This document shows, piece after piece, positions 34,840-43,149 of a stretch of DNA of 64,000 nucleotides (the stretch's first letter is position 1; the number at the start of each line of letters is the position of its first letter). Origin of the DNA: an uncultured Flavobacteriaceae bacterium (GTDB lineage Bacteria > Bacteroidota > Bacteroidia > Flavobacteriales > Flavobacteriaceae). Location: contig CANLVG010000001.1 in the NCBI GenBank assembly GCA_947494565.1, positions 744,001-808,000 of the forward strand. The letters are read 5' to 3'. Both the position numbers and the translations under genes were made by a program. The notes below the pieces were generated by a model that had not been told where the DNA came from, did not search any database, and saw only the letters and a list, made by a program, of their open reading frames with translations.

Positions 34840-35885
34840 ATTATTCCATAGATTCTTTTCCTGGGAGGGAACTGCATATTTCGGGAAAGCGCTTTCTCTA
34901 TTTTGGAGGAACATCCTATCTAGGATTACAGACCGACCCGAACTTTCAGAACATGTTTATTGAGAATGTCAAGCGCTATGGCACAAACTATGGGGCTTCA
35001 AGGAAGGCCAACGTCCAAATTTCCATATATGAAAAAGTGGAAGCCTATTTGGCACGTATCGCTGGGAGTGAAAGCTGTATTAGTATGTCATCCGGTTATT
35101 TGGCCGGACAATTGGTGGCGCAAAACCTCCACACTTCCGGATACCACCTATTCTACGCGCCCGAATCGCACTCGGCAGTACATTATAGGCAAAAAAAACG
35201 GTATGCAAGTTTCAGTGCCCTAAATGATGACATAAGAGCACATTTAAAAACAAAGAAAAGTATACCGGTAGTTTTTATGGATTCAATCGATGTCATGGGA
35301 ACGGGTTATCCTGACTTTTCTGGTATTCGAATACTTCCATTACAACATATTATTCTTGTAGTCGATGACTCGCATGGAATTGGCATCATAGGTGAAAATG
35401 GATGTGGTGCCTATAAAAAGGCATTACAACTAGGAACAAAAGAATTGATCGTCTGCTGCTCATTGGGTAAGGGCTTTGGCATACAGGCAGGCGCTATACT
35501 GGGTACAAAAAAGCGAATAGCGCAATTTACAAAGACCGAATTTTTCGGAGGTGCCAGTCCAGCACACCCAGCTGCATTGGCAACCCTAATGGATGGAAAC
35601 ATGATAGTTGAAGAAAAAAGAAGCCTCTTGGCGACAAACATTCATTTATTTATGAACTCCATAAAAAATACTGAAAACTGGTACTTCTCCAAAAACTACC
35701 CGGCGTTTCATTTTTTCAACAGTGAAATTGCATACTTTCTCGAAAAAAAGAACATCCTGATTACGAATTTCAATTACCCCAATGAAGATTCCCCATTAAT
35801 GAGCAGAATTGTGCTTTCAGCAAGTCATACCCCTTCGGATATTGACAAATTGACCACTAGTTTGAATTCCTTTGGTTACGACTAA
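34836..35885 (+). CDS. PLP enzyme of the 8-amino-7-oxononanoate synthase group
   Basis: The 349-residue protein is a fold-type I PLP enzyme. Lys212 in CSLGKGFGIQAG is the Schiff-base lysine, and VVDDSHGIG carries the Asp/His pair that binds PLP. GTSYLGL and YGASRKANV match the alpha-oxoamine synthase front. At 349 residues it is about 40 shorter than typical BioF or KBL proteins. No other biotin genes lie nearby, and it overlaps a dipeptide epimerase, so a role in biotin is doubtful. It could work on an amino acid released from murein peptides (inference). Confidence 0.8.
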   Translation: MNYSIDSFPGRELHISGKRFLYFGGTSYLGLQTDPNFQNMFIENVKRYGTNYGASRKANVQISIYEKVEAYLARIAGSESCISMSSGYLAGQLVAQNLHTSGYHLFYAPESHSAVHYRQKKRYASFSALNDDIRAHLKTKKSIPVVFMDSIDVMGTGYPDFSGIRILPLQHIILVVDDSHGIGIIGENGCGAYKKALQLGTKELIVCCSLGKGFGIQAGAILGTKKRIAQFTKTEFFGGASPAHPAALATLMDGNMIVEEKRSLLATNIHLFMNSIKNTENWYFSKNYPAFHFFNSEIAYFLEKKNILITNFNYPNEDSPLMSRIVLSASHTPSDIDKLTTSLNSFGYD

Positions 35886-35906
35886 TCGATAAGAAGGATA
35901 TGACAA

Positions 35907-35934
35907 AAGCCTGTGGAACATGCTTCACAGGCTT
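35907..35934. terminator. Hairpin between convergent genes
   Basis: A perfect 9-bp stem (aagcctgtg / cacaggctt) with a ten-base loop lies between two convergent stops. On the minus strand it is followed by TTTTG, on the plus strand by a weak GATTTG, so it probably ends both transcripts. Confidence 0.65.
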
Positions 35935-35986
35935 GATTTGATATTTCAAAACTATTTACCTTTAAGTAACTAAAATAAGGATCTAC

Positions 35987-36847
35987 TCAGTTACAGCTCT
36001 GATCTTTAAGACAGTTAAGTAGATTTGTATAATCAGCTTCCTTTATATAAGGTGAATTTGCATAGCTCCAAGCACCTCCTCGTGTGCTTTGAACGCCGTT
36101 CACATATCTTTTACCATCTACTATTGTAATCCAGTTGCCACCACTTGACCCTTTCGTCATATCATTATGGTCCATCGTAATGATATTTGCACCTGTAACG
36201 TATTCTCCCGTTGTTTCCATCATAGAAGCGCCATCATAAGGCGTGTCTGCTGGATACCCGATTGCGGTCCATGTTCTTCCTTTGGGCGCAAGATCTCTTA
36301 TCACACCAACACTGCCAATGTCATTCATTTTTGCACTCGTCTGTAACATGGCATAATCATAGGCGTAATCAGCGGTGTTTTGCCAAGCCGTAAACACAGC
36401 TGCTCTTGACCATCCGAATGAACCTCCATTTACAGGATAAGCAGGGTCAAAATAAAACATGTCAGACCACTCCCCTTCGTCAAAGACATTGTGACCCGCC
36501 GTCAATAATACCTCTAGAAAAATTGCTCCCGCAGAACCTACATAATCATTCCCTTTCCACCTAAAAAATAGCTTCCCGTTAGATTTCCAGGGAGATGTAT
36601 TAGGGTCTGCTACTTTTCCCGCCAAACCAACGACCAGCTCTTTATCTTTATAATTCTCATGAATCGATGTGTTAGCCGGTGTTCCGATAGGCTTATCAGG
36701 TGCGGGTATATCCTTAAATGCCCCTCCCTCTTGCGGAGGTTTTGGCAGTGGTTTCGGCTTGGCACCATCCTTTCGCTTTTTCGTCCAATACGCCTCTATT
36801 TCGGCCAATTTTAAATTGTCGTTATTTTTACATGCAGTCTTGCTCAT
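35987..36847 (-). CDS. V8/trypsin-like serine peptidase without signal peptide
   Basis: The 286-residue protein has an S1-type catalytic triad: H119 in LLTAGHNVFD, D164 in YAYDYAMLQ and S235 in KGSSGGNWI. The style (TAGHN, GSSGGNW) is that of Glu-specific V8-like and trypsin-like secreted peptidases. Unlike those, it has no signal peptide: it starts MSKTACKNNDNLKLAEIEAY, followed by a Lys/Pro-rich linker (27-50). Cysteines at 6, 279 and 285 could pair. It is the third gene of a minus-strand cassette with a tail-fibre-like protein and a 209-residue unknown. It may be delivered by another route or act inside the cell (inference). Confidence 0.82.
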   Translation of the reverse strand: MSKTACKNNDNLKLAEIEAYWTKKRKDGAKPKPLPKPPQEGGAFKDIPAPDKPIGTPANTSIHENYKDKELVVGLAGKVADPNTSPWKSNGKLFFRWKGNDYVGSAGAIFLEVLLTAGHNVFDEGEWSDMFYFDPAYPVNGGSFGWSRAAVFTAWQNTADYAYDYAMLQTSAKMNDIGSVGVIRDLAPKGRTWTAIGYPADTPYDGASMMETTGEYVTGANIITMDHNDMTKGSSGGNWITIVDGKRYVNGVQSTRGGAWSYANSPYIKEADYTNLLNCLKDQSCN

Positions 36848-36884
36848 TTTGTTTTTATTTAAGAATTAAGTGAGGGCGTACTTT

Positions 36885-37925
36885 TTAGGCCCATTTAATG
36901 GTATATAGTTCCGTAATATTTTTTGGTCTCGTTTCATTTCCTCCTGTCATTTTTGTGTTGGATTTCAACTCTTTATTTATGATAAGCTGAGGGGTCTGTC
37001 CAGTTATAGGCAAGGTTTTGTTTGGTGCAAATCCCAATACATGGTCGTGCTCTAAAAACTCATCTTCCTGAAGCGTACTCACATGAGCTCCGGTTATCGC
37101 ACTCTTACCCCATGCTAAACGCTTTTTAGCGTCAGGATCTATAGAAGCATTGCTATCCCAAGCCCTACTAAAATAACCTTGCATATCTGGCAATAAAGAC
37201 CTGTTGTTCGGACCAGTTCCATACCGTTTTTGTAAAACAGAATCTAAGCGCGTATAACTTTCACCAAGTTCTTCTGAAGATTTGCAAAGTGAAAATTCTC
37301 CTATTGGCGGGTGTTCTGTAGCCAGATATTGTTTACGTTCTCCGATAACCCCTTGCACAATACATGGTAAATTAGAAATCGCTACGCGCCCAATATTTGC
37401 GAATACTTTTGAAATGCTAATCGTCACTGGTTCTGAAGTAGTCTCAATTGCTATAGAAACCGATTTTGCCTCAAGATTCACATTCAATCGCACTTCTATC
37501 TCAAAATCATCGCTACCACTTTTGATGACTGTATCCGAGTCTATACCGTCTGACAATGTAACGCTGACCTTGCTGTCTGAACTTAGGTTTAAACACACCT
37601 TCGCCGTAACACATTGCCCCAAAAGCATCGTTTTCCATCTTGGAAATTCATGTAGGTTTTGTTTGAATATCATTGGACTATGATCTTGGCTCTTAACAAT
37701 TACACATTGCCCTGTCAAAATACTGAAGCCTATACTTCCTCCAGAACCAGAATCCTTATATAACCAACCGTCCGGAATTCCATATCCGGCAATAGTAGCC
37801 GTATTGTCTATATTGCTGAAATATCTAAAATCGCTATTATACACAAGGTTGTATTGTTGCATTGCAAACAAAAAGTCTTCCAGTGAAGCCGGTGAACCCT
37901 CATTAAAATTGTTGAATGACATCAT
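36885..37925 (-). CDS. Tail-fibre-like protein with collar-type C-terminus
   Basis: The 346-residue protein has no signal peptide. Residues about 25-200 look like a beta-sandwich carbohydrate-binding or fibre domain (NLVYNSDFRYFSN, GIPDGWLYKDSGSGGSIGF). Residues about 230-346 resemble phage tail-collar/fibre tips: LLPDMQGYFSRAWDSN, then HDH and the end GGNETRPKNITELYTIKW. Such proteins bind cell surfaces. No other phage genes are near, so this is not a prophage. It lies 37 bases upstream of the peptidase gene on the same strand and 78 bases after the 209-residue gene. Confidence 0.7.
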   Translation of the reverse strand: MMSFNNFNEGSPASLEDFLFAMQQYNLVYNSDFRYFSNIDNTATIAGYGIPDGWLYKDSGSGGSIGFSILTGQCVIVKSQDHSPMIFKQNLHEFPRWKTMLLGQCVTAKVCLNLSSDSKVSVTLSDGIDSDTVIKSGSDDFEIEVRLNVNLEAKSVSIAIETTSEPVTISISKVFANIGRVAISNLPCIVQGVIGERKQYLATEHPPIGEFSLCKSSEELGESYTRLDSVLQKRYGTGPNNRSLLPDMQGYFSRAWDSNASIDPDAKKRLAWGKSAITGAHVSTLQEDEFLEHDHVLGFAPNKTLPITGQTPQLIINKELKSNTKMTGGNETRPKNITELYTIKWA

Positions 37926-37941
37926 GATTTTACATTTTTAG

Positions 37942-37972
37942 ATCGAGAGGCTACAATTGATAACCTCTCGAT
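37942..37972 (-). other. Intergenic hairpin inside the minus-strand cassette
   Basis: A perfect 9-bp stem (atcgagagg / cctctcgat) with a 13-base loop lies between the 209-residue gene and the tail-fibre-like gene. No T-tract follows on either strand, so it is probably an mRNA stability or processing element, or a weak attenuator. Confidence 0.5.
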
Positions 37973-38003
37973 ATAGAAGTTAAGTCAAATCGCTGAAGCC
38001 CAA

Positions 38004-38633
38004 TTAGCTCTGAGGTGTATAGAACAGACCCGTTTCGGAATTGTATGCTATAGCGATATCATTCGTACCACCACCGAACTTAAACTCAGTCATGGGCGAA
38101 GTGACCAGTGTACAAACGGTATTACTAACGACCTGAGACTGTATCCAAACATAAATGGTTGTGTATGGGGTCATTACTGCAGTGCTGGCCAATAAAACTG
38201 GCGCAGCTGAAGTAGCATTCCCAATAATTTCCGTTCCATTTACCGTGGCATCTTGAAAAAGGCCTGCGGTCATATAGGGTTTGTTTTTATATTCATTCAA
38301 CAATGCAAATGAATTTGGAACCCCTCCGCTTGCAGGGCCTGTAATCACTCCAGAAGGGTTCATTGTATATACCTGGTCCATAATTGCCCCGATTTCCGTG
38401 TTAGATAATTGATCTAACTGCGCTCCATGGGTCAGTTCGGTACTGGAAACATAAATACCATATTCTTCTCTCCATGTGAGTGTATTTGCCCCTAACGCCT
38501 TAAAAGATTGCCATGCCACATTGGGGGTCGCATTTCCTTCAGAAGGCTTTGCTATGATAACACTTGAATTTGTTTGGTATAAGTTCTCTAACTGTTGATT
38601 GGTAAATGCGATGTCTAATTTATACTGAGCCAT
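38004..38633 (-). CDS. Hypothetical protein, first gene of the peptidase cassette
   Basis: I do not recognise a named family for this 209-residue protein. It has no signal peptide or membrane segment. It begins MAQYKLDIAFTNQQLENLYQ, continues with VAWQSFKALGANTLTWREEYG and a central LDQLSNTEIGAIMDQVYTM, and is Thr/Ser/Ala-rich with many beta strands to the end. The style is that of soluble lectin-like or structural beta-sandwich proteins. As the first gene, ahead of a hairpin, it may be the most highly expressed of the three. No function is proposed. Confidence 0.65.
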   Translation of the reverse strand: MAQYKLDIAFTNQQLENLYQTNSSVIIAKPSEGNATPNVAWQSFKALGANTLTWREEYGIYVSSTELTHGAQLDQLSNTEIGAIMDQVYTMNPSGVITGPASGGVPNSFALLNEYKNKPYMTAGLFQDATVNGTEIIGNATSAAPVLLASTAVMTPYTTIYVWIQSQVVSNTVCTLVTSPMTEFKFGGGTNDIAIAYNSETGLFYTPQS

Positions 38634-39248
38634 AATTATTGTTTTAAAAGATTTCTATTAACTGTTCTGTTATTCATTATCTATTTCAAATCAGCGAACC
38701 TCTAGTCAATTACCGTACTATTTGGATTCTTTGAAAGATGTATTTCAGGTACAATATTGAGTAGCATCATTTCGCTTACTTGAACATGTGTCATTGCTTT
38801 GGCCAAGGCAGGAAAGCTCATTGTGAATAATACACTGGTGATATTCCCTTGTTAATGATATATCAAACTTGACTTTTTTATTCAAAAAAATGAAAACGGA
38901 TATGTAGGCTGAAGTATTTATTGAGTGAGCGAACGAAACCAGTGAGTAAGCAAATATTATTTGTATCAAAAACAGGACAATTCATGGTAATTGTCAGTAA
39001 CATTTGGGCGTTTATCTTTAAAATCCATTGAATAGTTCTTTTAATGGATTCGTCTTTGTTTAAAACCTAGATAAATCAAAAGGGGCTATTTATATATTCT
39101 ATAGACATAAACATGTAATATAATCAGTTCTTACATGTTTTTTTTTACTACATTCACTTATTCCCCTTTCCTTAAACAAGAAAGCTATATTCTTATAATA
39201 TAATTTCTATATTATTTCTAAAATAAGCCAACTAACTACTAGTATACT
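38634..39248. other. AT-rich divergent control region of the accessory locus
   Basis: These 615 bases are clearly more AT-rich than their surroundings and hold no convincing gene; a 74-codon frame on the minus strand has no protein-like features. The region must hold promoters for both the minus-strand cassette and the plus-strand operon starting at 39249. It contains a terminator-like hairpin at 39109-39146. Confidence 0.6.
39109..39146 (+). terminator. Terminator-like hairpin in the leader of the 39249 operon
   Basis: Perfect 10-base arms (aaacatgtaa / ttacatgttt) around a 12-base loop are followed by a run of T. No plus-strand gene lies upstream, so it may end a small RNA or attenuate the operon starting 103 bases downstream. 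Confidence 0.45.
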
Positions 39249-39815
39249 ATGTATATCGAAATTAAAGTAAAAGGGAACGATGTTCCAGAGCAGGAATTCA
39301 CTCCGATACATTTTCCAATTGACCTAAAAGACCTAGAAACCACTGTTGAAGAGTGTTATGTAAATCTCGGCACGCAATACCAACCGATTCGAATAGATAA
39401 TTTTGTCACCTTGGGTGAACATAAATTCCCGACCATTTCACCCAATACCGAGCTCTCGGTAAAACTAGTTACTGAGAGGGGGGAAGAGGATGATACATTC
39501 AGTACGGCAAAATTGGTATGTTGCAAGGTCAAGAATGTCGGTAAAGTCTTTAACAATGGTTATATAGAGATTCTGGAGAATCAATGGAATCAAATTTTCG
39601 ATTTGGATAGTAAAAGACTAATAACCACTCCTGATGGATTTCTTTATGTTATCCCTGATGAAGAGGGCAGTTGTACAATAAGCACCTTGGAGAAACCGGG
39701 GGATGCCTTTATTGCTTATAGCATACTTTTTTCTTTTAGTCTGAAAAAAAGGACCTATTATTTCGTCTTAGACCCTGTAGTTCGAGTGAGTTCAGGACAC
39801 AATGTCCCTTTGTGA
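39249..39815 (+). CDS. Hypothetical protein, possibly PixA/AidA-like
   Basis: The 188-residue protein has no signal peptide. It is beta-rich and acidic. The C-terminal YYFVLDPVVRVSSG resembles the ending of the PixA/AidA inclusion-body protein family (aromatic, Asp-Pro, then a strand ending in Ser); the N-terminal half shows no clear match, so the assignment is weak. It overlaps the next gene, a TPR histidine kinase, by one base, which ties it to signalling. PixA/AidA proteins accumulate in the cytoplasm of some bacteria but their role is unclear. Confidence 0.5.
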   Translation: MYIEIKVKGNDVPEQEFTPIHFPIDLKDLETTVEECYVNLGTQYQPIRIDNFVTLGEHKFPTISPNTELSVKLVTERGEEDDTFSTAKLVCCKVKNVGKVFNNGYIEILENQWNQIFDLDSKRLITTPDGFLYVIPDEEGSCTISTLEKPGDAFIAYSILFSFSLKKRTYYFVLDPVVRVSSGHNVPL

Positions 39816-41680
39816 TGAAGTCAAATGCCTTCATATTGCGAATATTTGTTTTCTTTTTTTTTCTGTCCACCTCCTTTTCATTTACCCAAAATGCCAAAAA
39901 AGCGGATAGTATATTGGTACTATTACGCGGAACCGATTTATCAAAGGAAAGACAGTCTGAACTGTACAACCAAATTGCTTTCTTTCATGAGAACTTGGAT
40001 ACCTCCCTATTATTGGCAAAAAAATCCCTCAAAATTGCAAAGGAGATTGGGTCTCAAAAGTTACAAGCGGCCGCCCTTGAGGAAATAAGTCATGTGCAAA
40101 GAGGACTCGGCAACAACAATTTGTCAATTGAAGCCACATTAAAGGCCTTACGGATGTATGAAACTTTGGAAATGACAGAGCAACAAGCCGCTACCTACAA
40201 CCAACTGGCAATCAATTATATGCAAGACAAAAACTATCCTATGGGCATTTCTTTCTTGAAGAAAGCCTTGGGTATCTATTCAAAATCCGACAAAATCGGC
40301 AATCAACTAGCCACCATACTTAACCTCGGAGAGATGTATCGTTTAGAAGGACATCTTGATAGTGCCACGGTCTGTTTCAAGAAGATACTCTCCTTTAAAC
40401 AAAAAAATATCTCAAAAAGTCTAATTGCTTATTCTCAAGGCAATATGGGCATGGTATTCAATACCAAAGACAGTCTTCAGTTAGCCGAACGGTATTTGCT
40501 AGATGCCATTTCGATAGTCGAAGAACTCGGCGATCCATACGCCACCTCGGTGTATATCGCAGAATTGGGTAATGTATATCAAAAACAGGGAGATTCGAAC
40601 GCCTCTGAGAGTCAATTGTTAGCCGCTTTGACCATAGCCAAAAAAGAAGGATTAAAGGATCAAATACGGGATTTTAGTAAAAAACTGACCCAACTCTATG
40701 AAGCCATTGGAAAATATGACCAAGCCCTACACTACCAAAAAATGTTTCAAGTTTATCAAGATAGCCTTGTCAACAAGGCAAATATCCAAGGGATAGAACG
40801 TATAAAGGCGAGCTATGAAATCGATAAAAGAGAATCTGAAATTGGTTTGTTGCATACTATAAACACCAACCAAAGATACCTTCTTTTGGCCTTGGGAGGG
40901 GGTGTTTTTGTAACCTTGATTTTTTTATACTTGCTTTTTAGAGGCAACAAAAAAATACAAAAGGCCAACTCCGACCTTTCACGGCAAAAGGTAATCATCA
41001 CCCACCGTGAACAAGAGAAAGCTCTTCTGCTAAAAGAATTGAACCACCGAGTCAAAAACAATCTCCAGATGATTGCCAGTCTGCTTAGTCTTCAGAGTTA
41101 TGAACTCAACGGACACCCGGCAAAAGAGGCAATACTGGCTGGCAAAGACCGAGTGGAGGCTCTTGCCCTGGTTCATCGAAAACTGTATCAAGAAGGAGTC
41201 ACTACACGTATTGCCATACGGGAGTATGTAGAAGAACTGGTTTGGGGCCTATTTCATGGATATCGCATGAAATTTGAACCCGAGCTTATAATTGAACGCA
41301 CAACAATTTCGGTAGACACCGCTATTCCTTTGGCGCTCATTATCAATGAACTGGTCATCAACTCTATTAAATATGCCTTCGTGGATACGGCGCATCCAAA
41401 GCTCACCATAAAAATAAAAGAGCTTGACTCCATTTTACGCCTTGAGGTAATTGATAATGGGAAAGGGTTTTCGCTAGATAAAGGCACAAAAAAGCATTCT
41501 TTTGGACTCAAACTGATTACTTCCCTAGTTAGTCAGTTAGATGGTAGCCTTAAAAAGAAGGATGCGAAAGGCACCTACTGGCAAATAGAACTGAAGCACA
41601 AGGTGCACCATACCAACTTGACATCAATCAAAGACCAAAACGATATGGTATTGCAAAAGTCTAATACACTTTACTCATAA
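39815..41680 (+). CDS. TPR-containing sensor histidine kinase, HisKA_2 type
   Basis: The 621-residue protein has a signal peptide (1-25), several TPR units (about 60-320; for example AATYNQLAINYMQDKNYPMG and ATILNLGEMYRLEGHLDSA), one membrane helix (354-376), a short coiled coil, and a cytoplasmic kinase. The phospho-acceptor is H411 in ELNHRVKNNLQMI, the HisKA_2 motif. The ATPase shows the N box (INELVINSIKYAF), G1 (DNGKGF) and G2 (SFGLKLI). The periplasmic TPR domain should bind a protein or peptide. The response regulator partner starts 23 bases downstream. The ATG at 39815 overlaps the upstream stop. Confidence 0.9.
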   Translation: MKSNAFILRIFVFFFFLSTSFSFTQNAKKADSILVLLRGTDLSKERQSELYNQIAFFHENLDTSLLLAKKSLKIAKEIGSQKLQAAALEEISHVQRGLGNNNLSIEATLKALRMYETLEMTEQQAATYNQLAINYMQDKNYPMGISFLKKALGIYSKSDKIGNQLATILNLGEMYRLEGHLDSATVCFKKILSFKQKNISKSLIAYSQGNMGMVFNTKDSLQLAERYLLDAISIVEELGDPYATSVYIAELGNVYQKQGDSNASESQLLAALTIAKKEGLKDQIRDFSKKLTQLYEAIGKYDQALHYQKMFQVYQDSLVNKANIQGIERIKASYEIDKRESEIGLLHTINTNQRYLLLALGGGVFVTLIFLYLLFRGNKKIQKANSDLSRQKVIITHREQEKALLLKELNHRVKNNLQMIASLLSLQSYELNGHPAKEAILAGKDRVEALALVHRKLYQEGVTTRIAIREYVEELVWGLFHGYRMKFEPELIIERTTISVDTAIPLALIINELVINSIKYAFVDTAHPKLTIKIKELDSILRLEVIDNGKGFSLDKGTKKHSFGLKLITSLVSQLDGSLKKKDAKGTYWQIELKHKVHHTNLTSIKDQNDMVLQKSNTLYS

Positions 41681-41703
41681 CAAAGGACCTTAACTCAGAA
41701 CGG

Positions 41704-42474
41704 ATGATCGGCGAAATCAAAAGAGTAAACATTCTAGTAGTGGAGGATGAAACCATTTTGGCCCAAGATATAGAAAATAGACTACGCGCCATGGAGTATA
41801 ACGTTGTAGGCATAGCCGCGACTGCTGAAAAGGCGATCCAATTGATCGATGAAAACAATGATGTTGATATTATTCTGTTAGACATTATCATAAAAGGGGA
41901 ACTAGATGGAATAGAACTAGCACGTATTATCAATAAAGACTATGGGCTGCCCTTTATTTTTCTAAGTTCACATGCCGACCGTCATTTGGTGGAACGAGCA
42001 AAAAGCGTCCATCCATATGCTTATATTCTAAAACCATTCAATGACCGTCAAGTTAGTGTTGCTCTAGAGTTAGCATTGGTCAATTTTTCAAAAGGCACTT
42101 TCGAAAAAAAGATTATCGAGCCCAAAAGGTCTGCAACTTCTGAAAATCAAGTATTGCAAATTAATGATAGCTTGTTTTTGAAAAAGAACGACCATTTTGA
42201 ACGTGTATTACTAAAGGAAATTTTGTTTTTGGAAGCGGATAGCAATTATACCACTATACATACCCAATGCGGGGGTTTTCTGTATTCGATGGTGCTAAAA
42301 AAAATAGAAGCCCAGCTACCCACCGACCTATTTTTACGAATCCATAGAAGTTACATCGTGAACATTACAAACATTACCGGGTTTGAGGGCAATCTTTTAT
42401 ATATCAAAACAAAAAAACTTCCCGTAAGCAGAACCCATCACGACGAAGTATTCAATTTATTTCGAAAAATATAA
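41704..42474 (+). CDS. LytTR-family response regulator
   Basis: The 256-residue protein has an N-terminal receiver domain with phospho-acceptor D60 (DIILLDIIIKG), acidic pocket E14/D15 (VVEDE) and Lys in YILKPF. The C-terminal LytTR DNA-binding domain (about 155-256) shows LFLEADSNYTTIHT, FLRIHRSYIVNI and PVSRTHHDEVF. It is the partner of the TPR kinase just upstream. Targets are probably the promoters in the AT-rich region 38634-39248 (inference). Confidence 0.92.
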   Translation: MIGEIKRVNILVVEDETILAQDIENRLRAMEYNVVGIAATAEKAIQLIDENNDVDIILLDIIIKGELDGIELARIINKDYGLPFIFLSSHADRHLVERAKSVHPYAYILKPFNDRQVSVALELALVNFSKGTFEKKIIEPKRSATSENQVLQINDSLFLKKNDHFERVLLKEILFLEADSNYTTIHTQCGGFLYSMVLKKIEAQLPTDLFLRIHRSYIVNITNITGFEGNLLYIKTKKLPVSRTHHDEVFNLFRKI

Positions 42475-42633
42475 ACCTAAAGCACTGTACGAACTTCATC
42501 CAAAAATATCTTCTTAAAAAATAAAACGCGCTAGTGTTGTCATATTCTCAATTAGAGCTACTTACAATTGCTAATTTGTTAAAATTTTTGTAACTTTTTA
42601 GTATTCAATTGATAACGCTAAAATACTATGACC

Positions 42634-43080
42634 ATGAAAAAAATACTATCACTGCTGGTGCTGACACTGATTCTGGTATCGGCCACCGATTTTAAATCAA
42701 ATCAGCCTGACGCCTTTCATTCTATTGAGGGAACATGGGAATTAAAAAGCTTTTACAACTATGATGGGGAAAATGTCACGGATACCGTCATGGCCTCTGA
42801 CGGTTATAAACAGGTGAAAATGTACTACAACGGTAAAATTATGTGGTCTCGTTATGTACCAAAGGACAAAGTAGCCCGATTCGGTTACGGATCTTACAAA
42901 ATCACCAACGATCAATTGATAGAAACCATTGAATTCGGCGATAATGAAATGATGAGTGCACTTGATACCATGCGGGTTTTCACCTTTGAACTAAAACTTG
43001 ATGATGATACCTACAGCCAAATAAGTCATGATGAAGAAGGTAATAGAACCTTTTCCGAGAACTATTCAAGGATCGATTAG
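42634..43080 (+). CDS. Secreted lipocalin-like small protein
   Basis: From the ATG at 42634 (preferred to 42628) the protein is 148 residues with a signal peptide (MKKILSLLVLTLILVSATDF). The mature part begins SIEGTWELKSFYNYDGENV, a beta-barrel front of the lipocalin-like DUF4488 style common in Bacteroidota, followed by strands with MYYNGKIMWSRYVP. It is followed by a perfect palindromic terminator. Function unknown. Confidence 0.7.
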   Translation: MKKILSLLVLTLILVSATDFKSNQPDAFHSIEGTWELKSFYNYDGENVTDTVMASDGYKQVKMYYNGKIMWSRYVPKDKVARFGYGSYKITNDQLIETIEFGDNEMMSALDTMRVFTFELKLDDDTYSQISHDEEGNRTFSENYSRID

Positions 43081-43100
43081 TTGATACAATCGATTACAAA

Positions 43101-43135
43101 AAAACTCCGCTAGGGTACCCTAGCGGAGTTTTTTT
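43101..43135. terminator. Bidirectional palindromic terminator
   Basis: A perfect palindrome with 16-base arms and no loop (centre gggtaccc) is flanked by A-tract on one side and T-tract on the other. It lies between the lipocalin-like gene and trxB, which are convergent, and should end both. Confidence 0.9.
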
Positions 43136-43149
43136 CAATATTACACTTC

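Noticed and set aside
34836-35885. Naming the PLP enzyme bioF
   Set aside because: It is about 40 residues short and has no biotin gene neighbours; it overlaps a dipeptide epimerase gene instead.
36885-37925. Prophage remnant, because of the tail-fibre-like protein
   Set aside because: No capsid, terminase, portal, lysis, integrase or tail-tube gene lies nearby; adjacent genes are a peptidase and an unknown protein.
38745-38969. 74-codon open frame on the minus strand in the AT-rich gap
   Set aside because: Its composition follows the AT-rich DNA, it has no recognisable protein pattern, and it fits no operon spacing.
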